A stretch of 58,498 nt of DNA from an uncultured Gammaproteobacteria bacterium (lineage in GTDB: Bacteria; Pseudomonadota; Gammaproteobacteria; Nitrosococcales; Methylophagaceae): the NCBI GenBank assembly GCA_905479985.1, contig CAJQOM010000039.1:1-58498 (forward strand). Reading direction: 5' to 3'. Shown piece after piece: positions 26,160-33,473 of this stretch. Made by a program: the position numbers and the translations under genes. How positions within the stretch are numbered: the first letter of the stretch is position 1; each line of letters starts with the position of its first letter. The notes below the pieces were generated by a model, which saw only the letters and a program-made list of their open reading frames with translations, made no database searches and was not told the origin of the DNA.

Positions 26160-26879
26160 ATGCTGAAAAATGTTGCGATTATAGGTAGCTCAGGGACGAT
26201 AGGGATGGCTTTGACTCAGAATGTTGCTCGTGCATACCCGGAGGCACTGGTTAATGCTTTTAGTCGTAAAGCTTTGCAAGTTGATATTCAGAATGTGATT
26301 ACTCATCAAGTCGATTTTGACAGCGAAAGCGCAATTGAATCTGCAGCGTTGTTGGCTTCAAAAGATGCGCCGTTGGACTTGGTTATCGTTGCGACGGGCT
26401 TCTTACACGATGCAGAGCAAAAGCCAGAAAAGTCACTAAAGGCACTCTCGTCTGAAAAAATGCAACGTCTCTACGCAATCAATACAATATTGCCAGCGAT
26501 ACTAGCAAAACACTTTACGCCTCATCTTAACAAAGACACTCGTGCTATTTTTGCTGTGTTGTCAGCCCGAGTTGGCAGTATTTCTGATAATCAGTTTGGT
26601 GGATGGTACTCCTATCGAGCTTCTAAAGCAGCCCTTAATATGGTGATCAAAAATGTAGCGATTGAAATTGCTCGAAGTAATAAAAAAGCTATTATTGCTG
26701 GATTGCATCCTGGTACGGTAGATAGCCCGCTTACTAAGCCTTTTCAAAAAAATGTTCCCAAAGAACAGCTATTTACAGCAGATTATTCAGCTTCAAAGCT
26801 ATTGGCTGTTTTGTTTGAATTAAGTCCTGAAAGTAGCGGAAAATTATTCGCATGGGATGGGCAAGAAGTTAATCCGTAA
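26160..26879 (+). CDS. Short-chain dehydrogenase/reductase
   Basis: A cytosolic SDR-fold oxidoreductase of 239 residues. The nucleotide-binding loop is VAIIGSSGTIGMALTQN (a G-x3-G-x-G variant), and the catalytic Tyr-x3-Lys is YRASK (about residues 157-161) with an upstream Ser in LSARVGS. The substrate is unknown. SDR genes of this type commonly sit next to photolyase or cryptochrome genes in marine gammaproteobacteria, and here the stop overlaps the ATG of a broken photolyase gene by one base (TAATG). This points to a light-response operon rather than to central metabolism. Confidence 0.85.
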   Translation: MLKNVAIIGSSGTIGMALTQNVARAYPEALVNAFSRKALQVDIQNVITHQVDFDSESAIESAALLASKDAPLDLVIVATGFLHDAEQKPEKSLKALSSEKMQRLYAINTILPAILAKHFTPHLNKDTRAIFAVLSARVGSISDNQFGGWYSYRASKAALNMVIKNVAIEIARSNKKAIIAGLHPGTVDSPLTKPFQKNVPKEQLFTADYSASKLLAVLFELSPESSGKLFAWDGQEVNP

Positions 26880-27400
26880 TGCGAATTATTTGGTTCAAAA
26901 GAGATCTTCGCATACATGATAGTGCTGCGCTCGCTATGGCTAGCGAGAAAGGGTCTTGCTTTCTTCTGTCCATACCAGAACCAGCTTTATCTCTGGTTAC
27001 ACTGGCGCAAACAGCTTTATGCTTAGCGCATTTGTTTGTTGATTATGAGCCTGGAATTCACTATCCACAAATGCAAAGGCAATCAGGCACAATGGCATTA
27101 TATAGTATCCGTATATAATCCTATTAAATAGGGCGTTGATCATCAGCCGGAGGGCGTATTCATCAGGACTTGGACTCCAGAGTTAAAAAAATGTCACAAG
27201 CCCATATCCCTCAACCTTGGGAATCAGCAGCTGAAAGGAATGGGTATCCAATGCCTATTATTGATGAAAAGAAAGCTCGTCAATTTGCAGCTGATAGAGT
27301 TTATAGTCTTGAAAAGAAAGCGATACACACAGCAGAGGCCGAGAAAATAGTGACTAAACACGCAAACCGAAAGAAAACAGCAAACAGGAAAAAAAGATGA
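26879..27400 (+). pseudogene. Broken cryptochrome/DNA photolyase gene
   Basis: The start MRIIWFKRDLRIHDSAALAM is a perfect photolyase N-terminus, but after about 25 codons roughly a kilobase is missing. The frame resumes in the C-terminal FAD-domain region as DYEPGIHYPQMQRQSGT. Then IRI and YNPIK are separated by a two-base frameshift near 27116, a TAG at 27129 replaces the expected Gln, GVDHQPEGVFIRTWTPELK follows, and a one-base loss in an A tract at about 27185-27191 shifts to MSQAHIPQPWE and YPMPIIDEKKARQ. The stop TGA at 27398 overlaps an ATG at 27397. A normal protein would have about 430-500 residues, so this one cannot be functional. Confidence 0.88.
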
Positions 27401-27449
27401 CGGCTACTAAAATAGGTGAAAATCAGTTAAACCAAGGTTTTTTACCTTT

Positions 27450-28982
27450 TTGAAAACTTTACGGCTAATATTGGGTGACCAACTGTCCGCCTCTATTTCT
27501 AGTCTGGTCGACTGTGATAAAGAGAATGACCTTGTATTGATATGTGAAGTCATAGAAGAAGCTAGTTATGTCAAACACCACAAGAAGAAGATAGCTTTTT
27601 TATTCTCAGCAATGCGTCATTTCGCAAGTGAGCTGATTGAGCTCGGCTTTTCCGTTTGTTATATCAAATTAGATGATCCTAGCAACACGGGTTCGTTTAT
27701 CGGAGAATTAACACGAGTTGTTAATAATGTGGAAGGGGACTCATTTAGTAAAATTGTGGTCACTGAACCGGGTGAGTATCGGTTATTAAATGATTTTCAA
27801 TCATGGCAAAAAGAATTTGACGTTGAAATAGAAATCAGATCAGATAACCGTTTTTTGTCAACGGCAGCACAATTTTCAGATTGGGCTTCAGGCCGAAAGC
27901 AGCTCCGAATGGAATACTTTTATCGGCAAATGCGGCAAGACCACAACATTTTGATGGAAGATGATTCACCGGTTGGGGGTAAGTGGAATTATGATAATGA
28001 CAACCGTAAATCACCTGTTCTAGGCTTGGTTATTCCACCGCCTTTTCGTTCTAACATAGACAGCGTTACGCAAGAAGTTATTAACCTTGTTTCCGAACGC
28101 TTCAGCGATCACTTTGGCGATGTTCTGCCTTTTCAGTTTGCTGTTACACGAAAGGAAGCCTTAGTTGCATTAAAACAGTTCATTGACAGTCGATTGTGTC
28201 GTTTTGGTGATTATCAAGATGCGATGATCGAGGGTGAGCCATGGATGTATCACTCACATCTTAGTTTTTATTTGAATTGTGGCTTATTGTTACCAATTGA
28301 ATGCGTGAGAGCAGCAGAGCGAGCCTATTACAACGGTGATGCGCCTTTAAACTCAGCTGAGGGTTTTATTCGCCAAATTGTCGGGTGGCGTGAATATGTC
28401 AGGGGAATTTACTGGCTTAAAATGCCTGAGTACAAAAGTGAGAATTTTTTTGAGGCAAAAAGACAGTTGCCTGATTTTTACTGGACGGCTGAAACGAAGA
28501 TGAACTGTTTAAGTCAATGTGTAACAGAGACCCAACAGAATGCTTATGCTCATCATATTCAAAGGCTGATGGTACTTGGTAATTTCGCATTGCTGACGGG
28601 TATCGAACCCAATCAGGTCAATGAATGGTTTTTGATTGTTTATGCTGATGCTTATGAGTGGGTAGAGCTGCCTAACGTGACAGGCATGATCTTGTTTGCT
28701 GATGGTGGTTATTTAGCAAGCAAGCCCTACGCGTCAGGAGGTAGTTACATCAATAAAATGTCAAATTATTGTAAAAACTGCCAATATAGCGTGACAAAAA
28801 AAAATGGTGATAATGCCTGCCCTTTTAACTATCTATACTGGTCTTTCCTTGCTAAAAATAGGAGCAGATTAGGACAGAATCATCGTTTGGCGATGATGTA
28901 TGGCGTGTATGATCGGATGTCTGATGATAAAAAAATGCTGATAGAACGAGATAGCAAAGCCTTCCTAGAAGCATTGAAATGA
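27450..28982 (+). CDS. Iron-sulfur (6-4) photolyase / cryptochrome-like protein (PhrB/CryB type)
   Basis: A bacterial FeS-BCP photolyase that, in characterised members, repairs (6-4) photoproducts with light, using FAD, a lumazine antenna and a [4Fe-4S] cluster. The 510-residue protein starts LRLILGDQLS and shows GEYR, WMYHSHLSFYLNCGLL, IVGWREYVRG and NAYAHHIQRLMVLGN (the His pair near 368-369 expected at the lesion). The four predicted cluster cysteines are present: C353 (KMNC), C441 and C444 (YCKNC) and C457 (ACPF). The best start is a TTG at 27450, with AAGG twelve bases upstream. The stop overlaps the ATG of the DUF2256 gene. It appears intact, unlike its upstream neighbour. Confidence 0.9.
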   Translation: MKTLRLILGDQLSASISSLVDCDKENDLVLICEVIEEASYVKHHKKKIAFLFSAMRHFASELIELGFSVCYIKLDDPSNTGSFIGELTRVVNNVEGDSFSKIVVTEPGEYRLLNDFQSWQKEFDVEIEIRSDNRFLSTAAQFSDWASGRKQLRMEYFYRQMRQDHNILMEDDSPVGGKWNYDNDNRKSPVLGLVIPPPFRSNIDSVTQEVINLVSERFSDHFGDVLPFQFAVTRKEALVALKQFIDSRLCRFGDYQDAMIEGEPWMYHSHLSFYLNCGLLLPIECVRAAERAYYNGDAPLNSAEGFIRQIVGWREYVRGIYWLKMPEYKSENFFEAKRQLPDFYWTAETKMNCLSQCVTETQQNAYAHHIQRLMVLGNFALLTGIEPNQVNEWFLIVYADAYEWVELPNVTGMILFADGGYLASKPYASGGSYINKMSNYCKNCQYSVTKKNGDNACPFNYLYWSFLAKNRSRLGQNHRLAMMYGVYDRMSDDKKMLIERDSKAFLEALK

Positions 28983-29131
28983 TTAAAAAAGTCAATTTGC
29001 CACAAAAGCAGTGTCCTGCCTGCGATAGGCCGTTCAGTTGGCGTAAAAAGTGGCGGAAGGTATGGAGTGAGGTTATATATTGTTCAAAACGTTGCCAACA
29101 ATCAAAAAAATTAAAGCTGCCAAGAGCATGA
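28979..29131 (+). CDS. DUF2256 small zinc-ribbon-like protein
   Basis: A 50-residue protein overlapping the photolyase stop by four bases (ATGA). It reads CPACDRPFSWRKKWRKVW and then VIYCSKRC, the complete DUF2256 signature with two CxxC or Cx3C pairs likely to bind zinc. Function is unknown. Members are repeatedly found next to cryptochrome and photolyase genes, so a role with the photolyase is plausible but unproven. It seems intact and translationally coupled. Confidence 0.9.
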   Translation: MIKKVNLPQKQCPACDRPFSWRKKWRKVWSEVIYCSKRCQQSKKLKLPRA

Positions 29132-29224
29132 TCAATCAGCATAGAGCAAGGTGAATTTTATTTAGCACATTACCTAGAACTTAACATAAATAAGCCTGCC
29201 TCCTAAGTACTCACCGCTAACTAA

Positions 29225-29250
29225 TGATCTGGTCAAGTTAAGCCGCACAC
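29225..29250 (+). repeat. Terminal inverted repeat, left end of the IS derivative
   Basis: Begins TGATCTGGTC and ends CCGCACAC; it contains the stop codon of the small transposase frame at 29238-29240. Confidence 0.85.
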
Positions 29251-29480
29251 ATTTCTTTTACACTTTCGAACTCAATAGGTGACCTGTCATTTAATGGCGT
29301 GCCATCATTTGATTGCTTTGCCGTTATCTTATCTTTCCAGTTATAAATCAACTTGCTTGTAATGCCTAATGAGTTAGCGGCTTCTGTAACGGTATAGCCT
29401 TGCTGAGTGACTAATGCTACGGCTTCTTCTCTAAATTCATCTGTATATTTTCTTGGCTTTCTTCTTTGCGTCATATTCAC
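29238..29480 (-). pseudogene. Truncated transposase frame: OrfA N-terminus fused to an OrfB-like tail
   Basis: An 80-codon frame inside the 317-bp element. Residues 1-55 (MTQRRKPRKYTDEFREEAVA, YTVTEAANSLGITSKLIYNW) are a helix-turn-helix of the HTH_Tnp_1 type found in IS3-family OrfA. The last part, DRSPIEFES, looks like the usual C-terminal end of OrfB (xSPxxFE). This suggests a deletion removed the end of orfA and nearly all of orfB and joined the two in frame. It has no catalytic domain. It might still bind element ends and act as a repressor, which is speculative. Start could also be the ATG at 29474. Confidence 0.75.
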
Positions 29481-29515
29481 ACCTTAATTTAATGGATTAA
29501 TTATCCGTTATTAAA

Positions 29516-29541
29516 GTGTGCGGTCCTATTAGACCAGATCA
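29516..29541 (-). repeat. Terminal inverted repeat, right end of the IS derivative
   Basis: The reverse complement begins TGATCTGGTC and ends CCGCACAC, pairing with the left end at 20 of 26 positions. Confidence 0.85.
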
Positions 29542-29673
29542 GGTATACCTGCTTTAACATTTGTCGACTGGACACCTAGCAATGTCAGTGAAGTCCCAGT
29601 TCCAGCAGCATTATTCATGTTTGCACCTGCATTATTAGGTTTCTTAGGCTTACGTCGTAAGAGAAAAAGCTAA
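29542..29673 (+). pseudogene. Orphan C-terminal tail of a PEP-CTERM sorted protein
   Basis: Directly after the right end of the IS derivative an open frame of 43 codons ends in VPVPAALFMFAPALLGFLGL and RRKRKS. This is a complete PEP-CTERM (VPxPA-type) sorting signal: motif, hydrophobic helix and basic cluster. The rest of the exported protein is missing, and no N-terminal part is found on the other side of the element, so a deletion accompanied or followed insertion. Such proteins are processed by exosortase, which is not encoded in this window. Confidence 0.78.
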
Positions 29674-29991
29674 GTTATCTTAACTTTTTAACATCTATTA
29701 AAGATAAAAAAGCCACCTTAATCGGTGGCTTTTTTGCTTTTAAAACGCATAAATTTGCATTTCCGCATCACGGCATTATTTCACTTTAAATAAGTGAATG
29801 GGGTCACATAAAGTGTCCGCTCTTTCGAACTAAGCCATCTATCGATAATGGTGAGAATCTACTTTAACTTCTAATCGCAGTCTGATGATAAGGAAGTAGT
29901 CATTCCCTATCGCTAGAATCGACATCCTCCAACGTCAACCTCAGTTAGCTAAGTCATTGTCCTAAAAAGAGGATTTTGTGCATTTTGATGC
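29674..29991 (+). other. Gene-free DNA between PEP-CTERM remnant and mra promoter
   Basis: Apart from the terminator at 29706-29735 I find no gene. A seven-base A/T-rich hairpin TTCACTT/AAGTGAA lies at 29780-29798. No copy of the rnpB 3' end is visible that could mark the other end of an integrated element; the best match is a seven-base GCCATCT at about 29834. Confidence 0.5.
29706..29735 (+). terminator. Intrinsic terminator after PEP-CTERM remnant
   Basis: AAAAAAGCCACC, loop TTAATC, then GGTGGCTTTTTT: a twelve-base perfect stem ending in a T run. It is the strongest terminator in the window and would isolate the dcw promoter from upstream transcription. Confidence 0.92.
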
Positions 29992-30020
29992 TTGACACAC
30001 TTCCGACGCAATCCTATAGT
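29992..30020 (+). promoter_or_regulatory. Sigma-70 promoter of the dcw cluster (Pmra)
   Basis: TTGACA at 29992-29997 (perfect -35) and TATAGT at 30015-30020 (five of six, -10) are spaced by exactly 17 bases. Transcription would start near 30027, at the edge of the MraZ boxes. Confidence 0.88.
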
Positions 30021-30028
30021 GTCGAAAA

Positions 30029-30053
30029 GTGGGTAGAAGTGGATCAAAGTGGA
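30029..30053 (+). promoter_or_regulatory. MraZ operator: three 10-bp-spaced boxes
   Basis: GTGGG (30029-30033), GTGGA (30039-30043) and GTGGA (30049-30053) are direct repeats with five-base spacers, matching the known MraZ target of TGGGN-type repeats on one face of the helix. They lie between the -10 element and mraZ, so MraZ bound here should repress its own operon. Confidence 0.85.
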
Positions 30054-30078
30054 TCAGAATCTCAGGAGAATGACTTAA

Positions 30079-30531
30079 GTGTTTCGAGGCGTAGCAAAAT
30101 TTAATCTAGATGCGAAAGGACGGATGGCGATACCAGCCAAGTTCCGTAAGCTTCTGGACGTCTGTTGCGATGGTCGCCTTGTCGTCACGATCGATCATGC
30201 CGAGCATTGTTTACAAATGTATCCTCTCGATGAATGGGAAATGGTTGAACAGAAATTGATCAGTTTACCAAGTTTAGATCCGAAAGTCCGCCAGTTGAAA
30301 AGAATGTTGTTAGGTAATGCGACCGAATGTGAAATGGATAATCATGGTCGAATTTTATTACCGCCTAAATTGCGTGAATACGCTAATTTACAAAAAGAAT
30401 CGGTGATGTCAGGGCAAGGCAATAAGTTTGAAGTATGGAATGAGGATGCGTGGAATAGCTTGATGGATGAGTCTGTAGAACTGGGTTTTGATGGTGATTT
30501 GCCATCTGCCTTAGAAAACTTGTCTATTTAG
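30079..30531 (+). CDS. mraZ: Transcriptional regulator MraZ
   Basis: MraZ is an AbrB-like DNA-binding protein that represses the dcw operon through the boxes just upstream. The 150-residue protein starts at a GTG at 30079 with AGGAGA nine bases before it (MFRGVAKFNLDAKGRMAIPA). The two DxxGR repeats, LDAKGRMAIP near the N-terminus and MDNHGRILLP near residue 94, form the duplicated swapped-hairpin fold. It is followed by rsmH seven bases later. Confidence 0.97.
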   Translation: MFRGVAKFNLDAKGRMAIPAKFRKLLDVCCDGRLVVTIDHAEHCLQMYPLDEWEMVEQKLISLPSLDPKVRQLKRMLLGNATECEMDNHGRILLPPKLREYANLQKESVMSGQGNKFEVWNEDAWNSLMDESVELGFDGDLPSALENLSI

Positions 30532-30538
30532 TCTTACG

Positions 30539-31477
30539 ATGACAGAAAAGGGTTTAGAACATATCCCTGTCTTACTTAACGAGACAGTGATGGGCTTAGC
30601 GATCAAACCAGACGGTTGTTATATCGATGGCACATTTGGTCGTGGAGGACATGCAAAAGCGGTTTTAGCGGCATTGTCGTCAGAAGGAAAGATGTTGGGT
30701 TTGGATAAAGACCCTGAGGCGATAAAAGTAGGGCAAGCATTGGCCCTAGATGATGAACGGTTTGCGATCGAGCAATGTTCATTCGCAACATTGTCGGACG
30801 CGGTAAGTGAAAGGCTTTGGCAGGGGAAAGTAGATGGAATTCTATTGGATATTGGCGTGTCGTCACCACAACTTGATATCGCCGAGCGCGGTTTCAGCTT
30901 TCGAAAAGATGGCCCATTAGACATGAGAATGAACCCAGACGAAGGCATGAGCGCGGCAGAATGGCTTGCGACAGCTGAGATGGGTGATATCGAGCGGGTT
31001 TTAAAAACCTTAGGTGAAGAACGTTTTGGCAAACGCATTGCTCGGGCTATTGTTGAAACACGTGAGACAGCGCCATTAACAACAACAACGCAATTAGCCG
31101 CTTTGGTAGAAAAAGCGAGTCCTTTTCGCGAAAAGAATAAACATCCAGCGACCAGAACCTTCCAAGCAATTCGTATTCATATTAATAATGAATTAGGTGA
31201 ACTGACTGAAGCATTACAGCAAGCCGTCGATGCCTTAGCTGTGGGTGGACGCTTGGCTGTCATCAGTTTTCATTCCTTAGAAGATCGTATTGTGAAACGG
31301 TATTTCCGTGATCAAGCAAAAGGCGATGACTTACCCTCTTATTTTCCGGTTACCGCAGATCAATTGAACCCAAGTATTAAATTAATCGGCAAAGCCATTA
31401 AGGCCAGTGAAGCAGAGTTAGCAGCCAACCCAAGAGCGCGCAGTGCAGTATTGCGTGTTGTGGAGAAACTAGCATGA
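30539..31477 (+). CDS. rsmH: 16S rRNA (cytosine1402-N4)-methyltransferase RsmH
   Basis: RsmH (MraW) is an S-adenosylmethionine-dependent enzyme that methylates N4 of C1402 in 16S rRNA, the same base modified by RsmI (24449-25312). The 312-residue sequence shows HIPVLLNETV, the SAM loop YIDGTFGRGGHAKAVL, GILLDIGVSSPQLD, RGFSFRKDGPLDMRM and ISFHSLEDRIVKRYF. The four-base overlap with ftsL couples their translation. Confidence 0.97.
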   Translation: MTEKGLEHIPVLLNETVMGLAIKPDGCYIDGTFGRGGHAKAVLAALSSEGKMLGLDKDPEAIKVGQALALDDERFAIEQCSFATLSDAVSERLWQGKVDGILLDIGVSSPQLDIAERGFSFRKDGPLDMRMNPDEGMSAAEWLATAEMGDIERVLKTLGEERFGKRIARAIVETRETAPLTTTTQLAALVEKASPFREKNKHPATRTFQAIRIHINNELGELTEALQQAVDALAVGGRLAVISFHSLEDRIVKRYFRDQAKGDDLPSYFPVTADQLNPSIKLIGKAIKASEAELAANPRARSAVLRVVEKLA

Positions 31478-31767
31478 TCTTCGGTCGTTTAATCGCTTTA
31501 TTGAGCGAAAATTTAGCCTTGATGATCATGATCGTCGCTGTCGTGATATCTGCTATTTCAGTGGTCTATAGCAAACACCAAAGCCGTGTTGAGTTCGTTG
31601 CATTACAAAAGTTAGAGCAGCACCGTGATCACATGAATGAAGAATGGGGCAGATTGCTACTAGAGCAAAGCACTTATGCTGGTCCCGGCCGAATCGAAAG
31701 ACAAGCCAAGCTTAGATTAAAAATGATCGTGCCGACAGCACAACATACCGTGGTGATAGCACGATGA
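31474..31767 (+). CDS. ftsL: Cell division protein FtsL
   Basis: FtsL is a bitopic membrane protein that joins FtsB and FtsQ and activates FtsWI. The 97-residue product has a single membrane helix (about residues 12-30, LALMIMIVAVVISAISVVY), then a periplasmic coiled coil (VEFVALQKLEQHRDHMNEEW) ending in the conserved RIERQAKLRLKM segment. Sequence is typically divergent, but place and topology between rsmH and ftsI are decisive. Overlaps both neighbours by four bases. Confidence 0.93.
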   Translation: MIFGRLIALLSENLALMIMIVAVVISAISVVYSKHQSRVEFVALQKLEQHRDHMNEEWGRLLLEQSTYAGPGRIERQAKLRLKMIVPTAQHTVVIAR

Positions 31768-33473
31768 GCCGCCGTAAAACAATTCATCATGTGGCTGCAT
31801 GGCGGATTAACTTATTACGGTTAGTGTTTGTCACGCTCGTGGTGGGTTTAGGCTGGCGGTTAGCGGATATTCAAGTTTTAAATCCTGACTTTTTAAGAGA
31901 TCAAGGCGATGCACGGCATGTGCGTAAAGTCCCTGTGGCAGCACACCGCGGGATGATCCTTGATCGCCATGGCGAACCTTTGGCGATCAGTACGCCAGTG
32001 CATTCTGTTTGGGTTAACCCGCAAGAATTTAACGCCGATAAAAAACAGCTAGCCACATTAGTGAAAACATTGGGGCTAAAAGCCAGCAAAGTTAAGAAAA
32101 AAATTGACCAAAATGGTCATCGCGAGTTTATTTATCTAAAACGCCGTGTGACACCACAAGTAGCTGGCAAAGTAACAGCATTAGACATTGCAGGCGTGGC
32201 ATTGCAACGCGAATACAAGCGTTATTACCCAACGGCTGAAGTCACATCGCATTTGGTCGGGTTTACCAATGTGGATGACAGTGGCCAAGAAGGTCTTGAG
32301 TTAATGCACGATGATGTCTTAAATGGCGTGCCCGGTTTGAAACGCATGGTGAGAGACAGTCGCGGTAATTTTGTCGAAGGCGGCGAACAGCTTAAAGCAA
32401 CGAAAGATGGCCAAAACATCCAGCTAAGTATTGATCTTCGCCTGCAATACTTAACGTATCAAGCTTTAAAAGAAACGGTCACACAACATCGCGCTAGATC
32501 GGGTTCGGCGGTCATCTTAGACATCCAAACCGGCGAAGTATTAGCGATGGTGAACCAACCTTCGTTTAATCCAAATAACCGCCGCGGTCTAAAAAGCAGC
32601 GATTATCGTAACCGCGCGGTGACCGATTTATTTGAACCGGGTTCAACGGTGAAACCTTTCACCATGGCGAGTGGCTTGAAATCAGGCAAATTCAAACCAA
32701 CGTCAGTGATTGATACTCATCCAGGCACATTCAAAGTCTCTGGTCATACCATTAAAGACTTTCGGGATTATGGCCAAATAAATATGGCGACGTTAATCCA
32801 AAAGTCGAGCAATGTCGGTATCAGTAAGATTGCATTAGCCATGAAGCCAACTCAGTTATGGCAAGACTTTTCAGCATTTGGCATGGCAGAAGCCACCGGC
32901 GCTTATTTCCCTGGTGAAGCGATGGGCAGAATGCCTGACCCACAAAAATGGCGTCAACTGGATCGTGCAACTTTGGCCTATGGCTATGGGCTAGCATCAT
33001 CAGCACTGCAGTTAACACGCGGTTATATGGTGTTAGCGAATGGCGGCATCTTGCAGCCAGTGAGTTTTCTTAAAACAAATGACAAGCCATTAGGACGCCG
33101 TGTTTATTCAACAGATGTCATGAAACAAGTTATTACTATGATGGAAGGCGTAGTGACAGAACAAGGCACTGCGAAATTAGCGGCCGTTGAAAATTACCGC
33201 GTTGCAGGCAAAACAGGGACAGTGAAAAAAGCGAACAAAGGCGGTTACGCTGATAAACGCTATTTATCACTGTTTGCTGGGATTATCCCTGCTAGCAAAC
33301 CGCGTCTTGCTATGGTCGTCATGGTCGATGATCCAAAAGGAGAAGATTATTACGGTGGTTTAATCGCTGCCCCGGTTTTTTCGGAAGTCATGACTGGCGC
33401 GATGCGGTTGTTAAATATTGCACCAGATGATTTGCCAAGCCCCCAATTGCTAGTCGCGGGGAAACAATCATGA
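31764..33473 (+). CDS. ftsI: Septal transpeptidase FtsI (PBP3)
   Basis: FtsI cross-links septal peptidoglycan and is the target of many beta-lactams. The 569-residue protein has one N-terminal membrane helix (LLRLVFVTLVVGLGWRL), a dimerisation/pedestal domain (AAHRGMILDRHGEPLA) and a transpeptidase domain with all three motifs: SxxK in EPGSTVKPFT, SxN in KSSNVGIS and KTG in VAGKTGTVKK. No interrupted motif or insertion is visible. Its start overlaps ftsL and its stop overlaps murE by four bases. Confidence 0.97.
   Translation: MSRRKTIHHVAAWRINLLRLVFVTLVVGLGWRLADIQVLNPDFLRDQGDARHVRKVPVAAHRGMILDRHGEPLAISTPVHSVWVNPQEFNADKKQLATLVKTLGLKASKVKKKIDQNGHREFIYLKRRVTPQVAGKVTALDIAGVALQREYKRYYPTAEVTSHLVGFTNVDDSGQEGLELMHDDVLNGVPGLKRMVRDSRGNFVEGGEQLKATKDGQNIQLSIDLRLQYLTYQALKETVTQHRARSGSAVILDIQTGEVLAMVNQPSFNPNNRRGLKSSDYRNRAVTDLFEPGSTVKPFTMASGLKSGKFKPTSVIDTHPGTFKVSGHTIKDFRDYGQINMATLIQKSSNVGISKIALAMKPTQLWQDFSAFGMAEATGAYFPGEAMGRMPDPQKWRQLDRATLAYGYGLASSALQLTRGYMVLANGGILQPVSFLKTNDKPLGRRVYSTDVMKQVITMMEGVVTEQGTAKLAAVENYRVAGKTGTVKKANKGGYADKRYLSLFAGIIPASKPRLAMVVMVDDPKGEDYYGGLIAAPVFSEVMTGAMRLLNIAPDDLPSPQLLVAGKQS

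Larger units (their letters stand above)
29225..29541 (+). mobile_element. IS3-family internal-deletion derivative (MITE-like), 317 bp
   Basis: Both ends carry 26-base imperfect inverted repeats (29225-29250 and 29516-29541) matching at 20 of 26 positions: the outer ten (TGATCTGGTC) and inner eight (CCGCACAC) are identical. The only coding content is a short OrfA-like frame on the minus strand; no OrfB catalytic DDE domain is present. I see no target-site duplication in the flanking bases (TAA left, GGT right), so one flank was probably lost after insertion. It could move only if a related IS supplied transposase. Confidence 0.82.

Noticed and set aside
29674-29991. Search for a second attachment site matching the rnpB 3' end
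   Set aside because: The best match, GCCATCT, is only seven bases and not persuasive; the right end of any integrated element may be lost.
30619-31038. 139-codon frame antisense to rsmH
   Set aside because: Shadow of rsmH; Ser/Pro rich with no domain pattern or ribosome-binding site.
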